Assembly (NCBI RefSeq): GCF_017874035.1
Contig: NZ_JAGGKV010000002.1
Coordinates: 248,001 to 312,000 of the forward strand
Length of the DNA stretch: 64,000 nucleotides
Source of the DNA: Paenibacillus aceris
GTDB lineage: Bacteria > Bacillota > Bacilli > Paenibacillales > NBRC-103111
Direction: 5' to 3'
A program made the position numbers and the translations under genes. Position 1 is the stretch's first letter, and each line of letters begins with the position of its first letter. Shown in pieces: positions 8,223 to 17,073 of this stretch. The notes beneath the pieces are model-generated. The model had not been told where the DNA came from. It made no database searches and worked only from the letters and a program-made list of their open reading frames with translations.

Positions 8223-9644
8223 TTAAGCTTGTTGGTATTCTTTGATTTCCCAATCACGAACATCGTAGAAATGACCTTTGATCGCTGCAGCAACAGCCAT
8301 CGCTGGAGAAACCAGATGCGTACGTCCGCCGCGGCCTTGACGGCCTTCGAAGTTACGGTTGGAAGTAGAGGCACAGCGTTGTCCTGGTTGCAGAACGTCT
8401 GGGTTCATAGCCAAACACATACTGCAGCCCGCATCACGCCATTCGAAGCCTGCAGCCGTGAAGATTTTGTCCAAGCCTTCTTTTTCAGCTTGAATTTTGA
8501 CGCGGCCGGATCCTGGAACAACGATAGCTGTAACACTAGGATCTACGGAGTAGCCTTGAGCGATTTTCGCCGCTGCGCGAAGATCTTCGATACGTCCATT
8601 CGTACAGGAGCCGATGAAAACATAATCAACTTTCAGATCTGTCATTGGTGTACCTGGTGTTAAATCCATATATTCAAGCGCTTTTTCAGCAGCTTTACGT
8701 TCATTTTCGGTTTCAAAGCTTTGTGGATCTGGAACAAGGGCAGTAACGCTAGTTCCCATGCCCGGGCTAGTTCCCCAGGTTACTTGTGGAATCAAAGTGT
8801 CTGCGTCAAACTCCAATACCCAGTCAAACTCAGCGCCTTCGTCAGTAACAAGTTTAGACCACTCTGCTACTGCTGCATCGAAATCAGCACCTTGCGGTAC
8901 ATATTCACGACCACGCAGGTAGTTGAAAGTTGTTTCGTCAGGAGCAATCAAACCTGCTCTAGCCCCACCTTCAATGGACATGTTACAAACTGTCATACGC
9001 TCTTCCATGGAAAGACCGCGAATTGCTTCGCCCGTGTACTCGATAACATAGCCGGTCGCAAAATCCGTGCCATATTTCGCAATAACACCAAGGATCAAGT
9101 CTTTCGCTGTTACGCCCGGTTTCAAACTTCCGGTAATACGAACTTCCAGCGATTTCGCTCTGGACTGTTGAAGTGTTTGCGTTGCAAGAACGTGCTCCAC
9201 TTCACTTGTACCAATACCGAATGCCAACGCCCCGAAAGCACCGTGTGTCGATGTGTGGCTGTCGCCGCAAACGATCGTTTTGCCCGGATGCGTAAGTCCA
9301 AGCTCAGGTCCCATAACGTGCACGACACCTTGGTCGATGCTGTCAAGATCGAATAAAGTAACGCCGAAATCACGGCAGTTTTGGGAAAGTGTATCAATTT
9401 GTTGCTTGGAAATTGGATCCGTAATATTGAAACGATCCTTCGTTGGAACGTTATGATCCATCGTTGCGAAAGTCAAATCAGGTCTGCGAACTTTACGGCC
9501 CGACAAACGAAGTCCTTCAAATGCTTGCGGCGATGTTACTTCATGTACCAGCTGCAAGTCGATATAAATAACGCTAGGTTTGCCTTCTTCCTGGTTAATT
9601 ACGTGATTATCCCAGATTTTTTCGAACATCGTCTTTTTACTCAT
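8223..9644 (-). CDS. leuC: 3-isopropylmalate dehydratase large subunit
   Basis: Aconitase-family catalytic subunit carrying a [4Fe-4S] cluster. The 473 residues include [21 protein letters not shown], the cluster cysteine in [13 protein letters not shown] (about residue 349) and [10 protein letters not shown] (about 409-412), then [19 protein letters not shown] precedes the ATG. It forms the active enzyme with LeuD encoded just downstream. A plausible promoter with TTGGAG and TAAACT lies 60-90 bases upstream. No T-box signature was found in the leader. Confidence 0.97.
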   Translation of the reverse strand: MSKKTMFEKIWDNHVINQEEGKPSVIYIDLQLVHEVTSPQAFEGLRLSGRKVRRPDLTFATMDHNVPTKDRFNITDPISKQQIDTLSQNCRDFGVTLFDLDSIDQGVVHVMGPELGLTHPGKTIVCGDSHTSTHGAFGALAFGIGTSEVEHVLATQTLQQSRAKSLEVRITGSLKPGVTAKDLILGVIAKYGTDFATGYVIEYTGEAIRGLSMEERMTVCNMSIEGGARAGLIAPDETTFNYLRGREYVPQGADFDAAVAEWSKLVTDEGAEFDWVLEFDADTLIPQVTWGTSPGMGTSVTALVPDPQSFETENERKAAEKALEYMDLTPGTPMTDLKVDYVFIGSCTNGRIEDLRAAAKIAQGYSVDPSVTAIVVPGSGRVKIQAEKEGLDKIFTAAGFEWRDAGCSMCLAMNPDVLQPGQRCASTSNRNFEGRQGRGGRTHLVSPAMAVAAAIKGHFYDVRDWEIKEYQQA

Positions 9645-9702
9645 ATCCAGTCACCTCTTGTCATTATCCGCTCAATTTGTTAATGTCTTACCCTCATAAC
9701 GT

Positions 9703-9732
9703 AGTTTAGCATGATTATCGTCATTGCTCCAA
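9703..9732 (-). promoter_or_regulatory. Possible sigma-A promoter of leuCD
   Basis: On the minus strand TTGGAG (9732-9727) and TAAACT (9708-9703) are separated by 18 bases and lie about 60 bases before leuC. Judged from consensus only. Confidence 0.4.
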
Positions 9733-9739
9733 GATATAA

Positions 9740-10305
9740 TAACTATAAGCTTGATAGATTAATCCTATAGGAATAACCGTCAGTGAAAATCGACATGACA
9801 CTCCGATTAGGTTTGATGTACATCAGTAATCTTGTATTCATGTCTGCGAAGACCTTTGTCATACAAGATGTGGCCTCGCTTCTGTTTTTGGTTATTTTTG
9901 CCCTTAACTCCTGGGAGGATGGTTTCAAGTGCGGGGGGGGGGTCTGCACGCGGAAAAACTAGCTGGAAGAATCATAGGTCCGTCACGCTTCGGACACAGC
10001 GTCCGTTACATTCGCGAAAAGCGTCGTGTCTCTCTGCTAACTGACACTAGAGATCTTATTTGCCGATTACGGGACGAAATCAGTTCCCATGTGAGCAAGT
10101 AACAGTGCTGGTATCCGTTACATGTTCGAAGAGCTCCTTTTCCATCGAGTTAGGGCTTCTCTGTCCGTTCGCGAGAACCGAGACTACGTTAACGCCCATT
10201 AGGTCTGTTCGACTGTACTATGGGAACTACACTCCCTTATTTAAGCAAATAGCCAAATTTCGTGAGGACGAGCGCGTTTGTATAAATGAAATCTATTCCC
10301 TTACG
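9740..10305. other. Intergenic region with degenerate short repeats and a G10 tract
   Basis: No convincing gene was found between leuC and the secreted orphan. Short open frames here lack ribosome sites and have uneven composition. The region has a run of ten G (9933-9942) and several diverged copies of TCCGTTACAT-TCG (near 10000, 10112 and, shortened, 10163). It also contains fragments such as AGTTCCCAT and GTAGTTCCC (minus strand, around 10220) that resemble the dispersed repeat at 46036 and 52660. I read it as decayed intergenic repeats rather than coding DNA. Confidence 0.5.
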
Positions 10306-10309
10306 CAAA

Positions 10310-10360
10310 GAGGGCTTTCCCGCAAGCCGATATACGACTGGCGAGAAAGCCCCCTCTTTT
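10310..10360. terminator. Terminator hairpin downstream of the secreted orphan
   Basis: GAGGGCTTTC (10310-10319) pairs with GAAAGCCCCCTC (10345-10356) with one bulged C. It abuts the stop of the minus-strand gene ending at 10359. The plus-strand side is followed by TTTTATTT and so could work in that direction too. Confidence 0.6.
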
Positions 10361-11438
10361 ATTTCGCATAGCGATTGTTTAACCAATGAACTCCCGTTGG
10401 AGACTTCCCGGTTGTCTGTTCAATATCAATAACATCCACACTTGATAACTCACTGATTCGTTTTAGATCCTCTGCTTTCGCTGTGCCTTCCAGTTCTGTA
10501 ATTGTAAATGTAACAAATCGCGGACCAAGTAAATAGATCGCGTCCATCCCCGTATCATACCAGCTCACAGTATATTCTTCGTTATTTTCTTTCATTCCAG
10601 CTGCATATATCTGAGAAATTGTAAGATTATAAGCTTCTGCTAATTTTTTCAACCCTTCCGGTGAAACAGGCTTGTTGAACGTAATTGCAAATTGGACGCT
10701 ATCACCATCGTTTGAGAATTTCAAGTTCTTTGCTCTTTCACTTTTGTACGCATCAAGTTTTTCTTTCGAATTAATCAGAGCATAGCTTTTCACTTGCTTG
10801 TTTGCTTCACCATCCTGATATTGATAAAAAGGACCGTCAAATTTTTCCGATAAATGGTAATCTCGATACTCTTTGTCTGAAACAGGCGCGTCATTTACAT
10901 CAATCTTCGAGATCTGATCCTCTGTTTTATCGATATTATATAAGGCGCCATTGGGTTGAGAATATCTTTGCAATGTCTGCAGCATGACGTTTGAATTACT
11001 TTTGCTTGTGCGTAACCACGATGTGCTGAATATATATGATTTATTCGACTTTAATTCCGTTGAATCCATGACAGTTAACATGATTTCTTCGCCATGCTCA
11101 TACAACGCATCTTTCCTTTCGAATTTTGCACCAGGCACGTTGGAAATCATTAATTTGGATCTTAAAACATCCTGATCATCTGTTTTGAATCGCAGAGCTG
11201 GGTTAAATTGTTTGATCGGGTCAGACGTTTGAAATTGCTGCAGCTGTTTGGACGACCACTCGAAATCAGCTTGTGTCGATACAATCTTTTTTTCGATAGC
11301 GGAAGCATTGAAACTTATTTCTGCCGGATGATCCCAATTTAATAGGTCTAAATCCGAATTGTTCAATGATTCTGCATATGCGCCCTGACACATTAGCAAA
11401 CTAACAAGAACGATTGAAGTTGATATTTTATGCTTCAA
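10359..11438 (-). CDS. Secreted protein of unknown function (359 aa)
   Basis: Not recognised. A signal peptide with a hydrophobic core (ISTSIVLVSLLM) and a likely cleavage after AYA predicts export. The mature protein is charged and rich in Lys, Ser, Asp and Asn, with no cysteine after the signal. The last 110 residues contain FNKPVSPEGLKKLAEAYNLTISQIYAAG (shown here only as its landmarks FNKPVSPEG and YNLTISQIYA) and RFVTFTITELEG, which looks like a small alpha/beta domain. The start is set at TTG 11438, 8 bases after GGGAG; the TTG at 11453 overlaps that site. It is divergent from a LysR-type regulator at 11658 with 219 bases between them, the usual arrangement for a regulator and its target. 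Confidence 0.75.
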   Translation of the reverse strand: MKHKISTSIVLVSLLMCQGAYAESLNNSDLDLLNWDHPAEISFNASAIEKKIVSTQADFEWSSKQLQQFQTSDPIKQFNPALRFKTDDQDVLRSKLMISNVPGAKFERKDALYEHGEEIMLTVMDSTELKSNKSYIFSTSWLRTSKSNSNVMLQTLQRYSQPNGALYNIDKTEDQISKIDVNDAPVSDKEYRDYHLSEKFDGPFYQYQDGEANKQVKSYALINSKEKLDAYKSERAKNLKFSNDGDSVQFAITFNKPVSPEGLKKLAEAYNLTISQIYAAGMKENNEEYTVSWYDTGMDAIYLLGPRFVTFTITELEGTAKAEDLKRISELSSVDVIDIEQTTGKSPTGVHWLNNRYAK

Positions 11439-11657
11439 GGTGCTCACTCCCAATACCTATTTCCATAATTTAACTATATTATCATAATTTTATTGGATAA
11501 ATTTGTAAACAGATTTTTTTGCAAATTCGTTCTCTCATCACATGATTGGTTATGATAAAATACGTTCATGATAGATGATGAAATAAACCTGCAAGTTCCT
11601 TTATAGTTTAAAACAATAAACAAGATCTTTATCATTCCATTAGGAGATGTAAATACA

Positions 11658-12551
11658 TTGGAATTACGACAATTGCAATACGCGATTCAAATCGCCATCG
11701 AACGTAACTTTTCGCGTGCCGCAGAAAAACTGCATATCGCCCAGCCTTCTCTCAGCCAGCAGTTGTCCAAGCTTGAGAAGGAGATCGGCGTCCTCCTTTT
11801 TCAGCGAAGCACCAACTCCGTTGAACTTACTCACGCAGGCTCCTTATTTGTAGAAAAATCGCAAAAAATACTCGATATGGTGGAACAGCTCAAAAAAGAG
11901 ATGGAAGACATTTCCCAAATGAAAAAAGGCCGTCTTGTCATCGGCAGCATGCCAATTACGGGATCGACCATCCTTCCTTTCGTTGTCCCTGTGTTCCAAG
12001 CCGCTTATCCCGATATTGAGATTTCGCTCGTCGAAGAAACTTCTGCGAATCTTGAGACATTGACGATGAATGGGCAAACTGATATCTCACTGCTGTCTTT
12101 ACCTTTGAGGGAAGATTCTCTCGTTTACGAAACACTGCTGGAAGAAGAAATTGTTCTCGCCGTGCCACCTCGTCATCCGCTGACCCAGAGCAAAGAACCG
12201 ATCAGCATCTCGCAATTGGAAAAGGAGGCTTTCATTGCCTTGAAGAAAGGGCAAGGCTTTCGAAAACTTACTTTGGATCTCTGCCAAAACGCAGGTATTG
12301 TCCCTAACATCGTTTTTGAGTCTAGCAACATGGAAACTGTACAGTCACTCGTCGCTGTCGGTATGGGGATCGCTTTTGTGCCGTTTTTAATTTCAAAACG
12401 GAGCCTCAACGAGTTGTCTCCCATTCATCTTGCTTTAGAAGGCAGACCTGCACGTACACTTGTTATCGCCTATCGCAAAGGCAGATATCTCTCCAAAGCA
12501 GCCGAAGCTTTCGTCAGCACGATGAAAGAGGTCATGCAGACAATCGGGTAG
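11658..12551 (+). CDS. LysR-type transcriptional regulator (297 aa)
   Basis: N-terminal winged helix-turn-helix (residues 1-60, MELRQLQYAIQIAIE then NFSRAAEKLHIAQPSLSQQ) and a C-terminal periplasmic-binding-like effector domain (about 90-295). The start is TTG, set by AGGAG 11 bases upstream and by the exact MELRQLQY family start. Many LysR regulators control a divergent gene; here that is the secreted orphan ending at 10359. The gene downstream is a WYL-type regulator 24 bases away, so the two may share a transcript. The effector is unknown. Confidence 0.92.
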   Translation: MELRQLQYAIQIAIERNFSRAAEKLHIAQPSLSQQLSKLEKEIGVLLFQRSTNSVELTHAGSLFVEKSQKILDMVEQLKKEMEDISQMKKGRLVIGSMPITGSTILPFVVPVFQAAYPDIEISLVEETSANLETLTMNGQTDISLLSLPLREDSLVYETLLEEEIVLAVPPRHPLTQSKEPISISQLEKEAFIALKKGQGFRKLTLDLCQNAGIVPNIVFESSNMETVQSLVAVGMGIAFVPFLISKRSLNELSPIHLALEGRPARTLVIAYRKGRYLSKAAEAFVSTMKEVMQTIG

Positions 12552-12575
12552 CCGAAGAGTCAGAGGAGGAACGCC

Positions 12576-13547
12576 TTGAATAAGACACAACGATTAATTC
12601 AGCTTATGATGACTGTCAATGAGCGTATGAGGTTCACGACAAAAGAACTCGCCGAGGAGTTCGGCGTTTCAGAGCGGACTATGCACCGCGATTTACAGGA
12701 GTTGATCGAGCTCGGAATGCCGCTATACACGGAATTTGGGCCGCATGGGGGCTACCGCTTATTAAAAAAGCGAATGCTCCCTCCTATTTTGTTCACGGAA
12801 CAAGAAGCTGTAGCGATGTTCTTCGCCTTTCAGTCGCTCCAATTTTATGGAGCGCTGCCTTTTACAGCAGAATCGGAATCCGCTCTGAATAAGTTTTATC
12901 ACTATCTTCCGACGGATACGAAATCAAGAATCGACGCGCTTAAGGAGCGCGTTTCATTTTGGACGCCACACCGGACTCTTAGTTCCCCTTTCTTGGAACA
13001 ATTACTGGAGGCTTCTATCGATGGTCTTCCCCTTCATATGACGTATGCATCCAAAGATGGCACTACAGCTAGAACGATTCAACCTATTGGCATTTATTCC
13101 TCAAACGGCTTCTGGTATTTCCCTTCCTATTGCTTTCAAAAAGATCGCATTTTGCTGTTTCGCGCAGATCGTGTGCAAACCTTGGAACGAGCCATGCCGG
13201 ACCATCCGAGCAAAGATCTCAAGCACTATACCATTCTTGATTGGTTGACAGCAGGGCTAAGACATACAGCAGATTCCTCCGAGCTCATCAGGCTTCGCGT
13301 CAAACTCACCCCTGCCGGCGTCCGAGCCTATGAGCGAGGTAACGACATGGAGGGGAATGTGACCCTTCACGCCGATGGCAGCGGGGAACTGCTGACTGAC
13401 ATGCACCGAAGTAATCTGCCATATTTTTCGAAATATTTTCTAAGCATGGGTGCCGATGCCCTCGTTGAGGAGCCGATGGAAATGGCGGTTTGGATTCGCG
13501 AGCAAATTCAGGCCATGCAACGAGCATATGGTATTGTACAGACTTGA
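12576..13547 (+). CDS. HTH_11/WYL-domain transcriptional regulator (323 aa)
   Basis: YafY-like regulator: a DeoR-type helix-turn-helix at about residues 8-60 (TTKELAEEFGVSERTMHRDL) and a WYL domain at about 140-225 with YSSNGFWYFPSYC, followed by a C-terminal extension. WYL domains sense ligands or nucleic acid; the ligand here is unknown. The start is TTG directly after a strong AGAGGAGGA. It begins 24 bases after the LysR gene and is followed by an SDR oxidoreductase gene. The gap before the SDR gene contains a 6-base-arm dyad, TGACAA-GAG-TTGTCA, the most likely operator for this protein. Confidence 0.9.
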   Translation: MNKTQRLIQLMMTVNERMRFTTKELAEEFGVSERTMHRDLQELIELGMPLYTEFGPHGGYRLLKKRMLPPILFTEQEAVAMFFAFQSLQFYGALPFTAESESALNKFYHYLPTDTKSRIDALKERVSFWTPHRTLSSPFLEQLLEASIDGLPLHMTYASKDGTTARTIQPIGIYSSNGFWYFPSYCFQKDRILLFRADRVQTLERAMPDHPSKDLKHYTILDWLTAGLRHTADSSELIRLRVKLTPAGVRAYERGNDMEGNVTLHADGSGELLTDMHRSNLPYFSKYFLSMGADALVEEPMEMAVWIREQIQAMQRAYGIVQT

Positions 13548-13589
13548 CCGTTCTTGGATGGGAAGTATTCGAATGTTTATTGATGTATA

Positions 13590-13613
13590 TATAATCCTTG
13601 ACAAGAGTTGTCA
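13590..13613 (+). promoter_or_regulatory. Dyad operator with TATAAT box ahead of the SDR gene
   Basis: TATAAT at 13590-13595 is followed at once by the perfect dyad TGACAA-GAG-TTGTCA (13599-13613). The left arm with the preceding T also reads TTGACA, a -35 hexamer. Either way the dyad overlaps a transcription start region about 60-75 bases before the SDR gene. The adjacent WYL regulator is the obvious candidate binder; that is inference. Confidence 0.55.
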
Positions 13614-13671
13614 TGGTATTGAGGTAGTCTGTACATGAAGGGTAACTTAGTGAAGGAGGCAGAACTTAGCG

Positions 13672-14547
13672 ATGGCGAATACAAAAAAACTGCAAGGACG
13701 GGTAGCGCTCGTTACAGGGTCCAGTCGTGGCGGAGGCAAAGGCATTGCTTTGGCACTCGGAGAGGCAGGTGCAACGGTTTATGTGACAGGGCGCAGCACG
13801 AGATTGCAGACTACGAGAGATGATCTTGCAGGCACGATTGAGGATACGGCGGATGAAGTGACGGCACGCGGCGGCGTCGGGGTTGCCGTTCGTTGTGATC
13901 ATACAGTTGAAGAGGATGTCAAAGAGCTGTACGAGCGGATAAAAAAGGAACAGGGCACACTTGATCTTCTCGTCAACAACGCATGGGGCGGTTACGAAAA
14001 CTATGACGATGTTGATTTTTTGGTGCCATTTTGGGAGCAGCCCATGAAACGTTGGGACAACATGTTTAATGCCGGCTTACGGGCCCAAATGGTATCCAGC
14101 CGCTGTGCCATGTCCACCTTCTTTCTGGAGCAAAATCGCGGGCTTATCATTAACACTGGTGTTTATTCCGACATCGGCGGAAACTACCCTGTGAATGTGT
14201 TTTATGACACAGTGAAACGGGCGGTTGTGACGATGACTCGAGCTATGTCTCTGAATCTCAAAGATCAACACCTTGAGGTGACAGCGCTCGCACTAGCCCC
14301 AGGATGGATGCGCACAGAAGCTGTCTATAAACATTACGGCCTCGAACCGGGAGACCCTGACTTCATGAAAATTGAAGATTTGCATCCGACGGAATCCGTT
14401 GAGTATATCGGACGCGCCGTAGTCGCGCTAGCCTCCGATCCTCTGGTTCATCTTCAGACAGGAAAGCTGCTTGAAGTTGGCACATTAGCTGAAACCTATG
14501 ATTTCACTGATACGGATGGCAGGCGTATGCCCCCGTTTCGTGTATAA
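13672..14547 (+). CDS. Short-chain dehydrogenase/reductase (291 aa)
   Basis: NAD(P)-dependent oxidoreductase with a Rossmann fold. The cofactor motif is VTGSSRGGGKGIALALG near residues 15-31 (a variant of TGxxxGxG with an extra Gly-rich turn), and LLVNNAWGG stabilises the core strand. In place of the usual Ser-Tyr-Lys, the region reads NTGVYSDIGGNYPVNVFYDTVKRAV as broken landmarks NTGVYSDIGG and YDTVKRAV, so Tyr and Lys are present in the Y-x-x-x-K spacing. The protein is longer than the usual 250 residues because of insertions around residues 40-60 and 105-120. AAGGAGG precedes the ATG. Its position after a WYL regulator and a dyad suggests inducible control. The substrate is unknown. Confidence 0.88.
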   Translation: MANTKKLQGRVALVTGSSRGGGKGIALALGEAGATVYVTGRSTRLQTTRDDLAGTIEDTADEVTARGGVGVAVRCDHTVEEDVKELYERIKKEQGTLDLLVNNAWGGYENYDDVDFLVPFWEQPMKRWDNMFNAGLRAQMVSSRCAMSTFFLEQNRGLIINTGVYSDIGGNYPVNVFYDTVKRAVVTMTRAMSLNLKDQHLEVTALALAPGWMRTEAVYKHYGLEPGDPDFMKIEDLHPTESVEYIGRAVVALASDPLVHLQTGKLLEVGTLAETYDFTDTDGRRMPPFRV

Positions 14548-14582
14548 TCGTTCACCTTCATACACCATTTTTGAATACAATT

Positions 14583-14634
14583 AGGCGGTTGGATGCGGCA
14601 ATGTGAAAAGCTGCGATTTCCAGCCGCCTTTTTT
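14583..14634 (+). terminator. Terminator of the SDR gene
   Basis: AGGCGGTTGGA and TCCAGCCGCCT form an 11-base stem with one wobble, followed by TTTTTT. It lies about 35 bases after the SDR stop. Confidence 0.85.
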
Positions 14635-14778
14635 ATTGCCTTGATAGCCCATATATTTTCAAAATTATGTCAATTGCCCTAACCCTTTAAACTCCGGACG
14701 CATACAATATAATAAAAACTTATCGTTTCTCTAATTATTTTTGATAAAGAGATACTTAAAGCCTAGGAGGCCGAAACC

Positions 14779-15270
14779 ATGATGTTAGTAAGAGCAATTG
14801 AACAGACATTCTGTAAATTGCAAGACCCTTCATTAGATCAATTAAGATCAGCGCTTCAATCGCTAAGCAGCTTACTCTGTGAGGTGCCTGCCTATAAAAC
14901 CGAACCAGGGCAGCTACCTTATGGCCGCAATGTCATTTATAGCACTGCGCATCTTGAAGTCATTATCATTCACATCCCACCTTCTGCTGCAACAGCGATT
15001 CATAATCATGGAGCTTCCATAGGAGCTGCTTGTTTGGTTCAAGGAAATATCGTCAATTCCAAATACCAACTGGACAAGTATGGTTATCCTGTGGTGGAAA
15101 ACGATGATTTCATAAAGACAGGTGATTTCTTTACAGCTCCGCAAGATCAGATTCATCAGCTTAGCAATCCATTCCATGAGCCCGCCGTTTCCATTCACGT
15201 CTATAGTCCGCCGCTTCGCGACGTCCACCGTTACCTCCCTTACAGCGAAGTCCTCGATTATGTTATATAA
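14779..15270 (+). CDS. Cysteine dioxygenase family cupin (163 aa)
   Basis: Thiol dioxygenase, probably oxidising cysteine (or a related thiol) to the sulfinate with non-haem iron. The iron ligands line up as His75 and His77 in IHNHG and His126 in DQIHQLSN. The Ser-His-Tyr triad of the family lines up with Ser138, His140 and Tyr142 in SIHVYSPP. The position of the mammalian Cys-Tyr crosslink cysteine is Gly82, as in bacterial members. CTAGGAGG precedes the ATG. It is a single gene with its own terminator. Activity with 3-mercaptopropionate is an alternative that sequence reading cannot exclude. Confidence 0.85.
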   Translation: MMLVRAIEQTFCKLQDPSLDQLRSALQSLSSLLCEVPAYKTEPGQLPYGRNVIYSTAHLEVIIIHIPPSAATAIHNHGASIGAACLVQGNIVNSKYQLDKYGYPVVENDDFIKTGDFFTAPQDQIHQLSNPFHEPAVSIHVYSPPLRDVHRYLPYSEVLDYVI

Positions 15271-15274
15271 AAAT

Positions 15275-15322
15275 AAAACCCTCTGCAGAAAGCGCCTTAA
15301 TAGGCGGCTTGCAGAGGGTTTT
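15275..15322. terminator. Bidirectional terminator between the dioxygenase gene and glyS
   Basis: AAAACCCTCTGCA (15275-15287) and TGCAGAGGGTTTT (15310-15322) are perfect 13-base arms. A second small GCCT/AGGC hairpin sits in the loop. A/T-runs on both sides let it serve both convergent genes. Confidence 0.93.
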
Positions 15323-15325
15323 GCT

Positions 15326-16708
15326 TTAAAATTGAAGCGAATTTTCGATGAATGCTTTTAAGTCAGCAATCGGCATCCGGGTTTGTTCCATCGTGTCACG
15401 GTCACGCACCGTTACTTGGCCGTCTGTTTCGGACTCGAAGTCGTAAGTGATACAGAAAGGCGTACCGATTTCATCATGACGGCGATATCTTTTACCGATC
15501 GAACCTGTATCATCATAATCAACCATGAAATATTTGGCAAGATCCGCGAATACTGCTTGTGCGCCTTCATTTAATTTCTTGGAAAGCGGGAAAATAGCAG
15601 CTTTGATCGGAGCAAGCGCAGGATGGAAATGAAGCACTGTACGGCTGTCATCACCTTCCAGCTTCTGCTCTTCGAATGCATCGATCAGAAGCGCCAATGT
15701 CACACGGTCTGCGCCAAGGGACGGCTCAATGCAGTAAGGGACGTAACGCTCATTCGTTTCTTGATCGATATAGTTGAAGTCTTCGCCGGAATGCTCCATG
15801 TGCTGTTTCAAATCGAAATCCGTACGATCCGCTATACCCCAAAGCTCGCCCCAGCCAAATGGGAATTTATACTCAATATCTGTGGTAGCATTACTGTAGT
15901 GAGACAATTCATCTTCATTGTGGTCGCGCAAGCGAAGGTTTTCATCTTTAGCGCCTAACGACAGCAGCCAGTTATGGCAGAAGCTTCTCCAGTACTCGAA
16001 CCATTTCATATCCTCACCTGGTTTGCAGAAGAACTCAAGCTCCATTTGTTCAAATTCGCGTGTACGGAACGTAAAGTTACCCGGCGTGATTTCGTTACGG
16101 AAGCTTTTACCGATTTGACCGATACCAAATGGAAGCTTTTTACGCATGGTACGCTGTACGTTCTTAAAGTTTACAAAAATACCTTGTGCTGTTTCCGGAC
16201 GCAAGTAAACGACGTTGGAACTTGCTTCTGTAACGCCTTGGAACGTTTTGAACATCAGGTTGAACTGACGAATGTCCGTGAAATCCTTGCTGCCGCAATC
16301 CGGGCAAACAATGTTATTCTCGACAATCAGTTTCATCATATCATCGAATGTCATACCGTCTACGACGATTTCGATATCTTTTTCAGCAAGTTTGTTCTCA
16401 ATCAGCTTATCAGCGCGGTGACGGGCTTTACAGTTTTTGCAATCGATCATTGGATCGTTGAAGTTTCCTACGTGACCGGAGGCTACCCATGCCTGCGGGT
16501 TCATCAGAATCGCGGCGTCAAGACCTACGTTATACGGGGATTCCTGAACGAATTTTTTCCACCAAGCGCGCTTGATGTTATTTTTCAGTTCTACGCCCAG
16601 AGGACCGTAATCCCATGTATTGGCCAAACCGCCATAAATTTCGGAACCTGGGAATACAAAACCTCTGTGCTTTGCTAATGCAACAACTTGATCCATAGTA
16701 ACACTCAT
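15326..16708 (-). CDS. glyS: Glycyl-tRNA synthetase, alpha2 (eukaryote/archaeal-like) type
   Basis: Class II synthetase charging tRNA-Gly, 460 residues, the single-polypeptide homodimeric form rather than the alpha2-beta2 glyQS form used by B. subtilis. Visible features are RRHDEIG and GRYHP-less N-terminus [19 protein letters not shown], motif 2 [19 protein letters not shown] as landmarks [12 protein letters not shown] and EFEQMELE, a motif-3-like [10 protein letters not shown], and a C-terminal anticodon-binding domain (about 360-455). A zinc-ribbon-like insert has CKNCKARH and CPDC. The gene is preceded by a T-box leader with a GGC specifier, fitting control by uncharged tRNA-Gly. Confidence 0.96.
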   Translation of the reverse strand: MSVTMDQVVALAKHRGFVFPGSEIYGGLANTWDYGPLGVELKNNIKRAWWKKFVQESPYNVGLDAAILMNPQAWVASGHVGNFNDPMIDCKNCKARHRADKLIENKLAEKDIEIVVDGMTFDDMMKLIVENNIVCPDCGSKDFTDIRQFNLMFKTFQGVTEASSNVVYLRPETAQGIFVNFKNVQRTMRKKLPFGIGQIGKSFRNEITPGNFTFRTREFEQMELEFFCKPGEDMKWFEYWRSFCHNWLLSLGAKDENLRLRDHNEDELSHYSNATTDIEYKFPFGWGELWGIADRTDFDLKQHMEHSGEDFNYIDQETNERYVPYCIEPSLGADRVTLALLIDAFEEQKLEGDDSRTVLHFHPALAPIKAAIFPLSKKLNEGAQAVFADLAKYFMVDYDDTGSIGKRYRRHDEIGTPFCITYDFESETDGQVTVRDRDTMEQTRMPIADLKAFIENSLQF

Positions 16709-16780
16709 TGTTCTTTCGCTCCTTCAGCTTCTCGTAATGGGTCAACGACCTTAGACGTCCGTTTGGATAGGAGTACACGC

Positions 16781-16990
16781 AAAAAAAGCTCCACATCCAA
16801 AGGCATCAAATAATGCCTAGGGACGAGAGCCTTACGCACCCGCGGTTCCACCCTAGTTGATACACCTGTAAAAGCCATGTATCCCCTTTATCGTATTGGC
16901 TCCGGATAGCCTTTTCCTTGGGCTTCTGTCTGGGCTCTCACCGTCCCCAGCTCGCTGAACAAGAAGTTGTTCAAGTACTATTTATCCTTC
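16781..16990 (-). promoter_or_regulatory. T-box leader of glyS, GGC (Gly) specifier
   Basis: On the minus strand, stem I closes through GGATA (16987-16983) and TATCC (16908-16904), with the AGTA motif after the 5' arm. The codon directly before the 3' arm is GGC (16911-16909), a glycine specifier. The T-box core GGGTGGAACCGCGG is at 16854-16840. A terminator hairpin with GCTC/GAGC outer and GGCAT/ATGCC inner pairs ends in TTTTTTT at 16787-16781. Uncharged tRNA-Gly should stabilise the antiterminator and allow glyS transcription. Confidence 0.93.
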
Positions 16991-17073
16991 ACAGCCACAA
17001 TTGATCATTCAATTGGCTTTAGTTTACAAAATAACCGACAAAAAATCAAATCCCAAAAGCACATTTTTAGAAA

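Noticed and set aside
9645..9760. Possible Leu T-box upstream of leuC
   Set aside because: No GGTGGNACCGCG core and no leader terminator were found on the minus strand.
10060..10371. 103-codon plus-strand open frame in the leuC-orphan gap
   Set aside because: No ribosome site, low-quality composition, overlaps degenerate repeats and runs into a terminator and the opposite gene's end.
15974..16678. 234-codon plus-strand open frame opposite glyS
   Set aside because: Shadow of the glycyl-tRNA synthetase gene; no ribosome site or recognisable protein.
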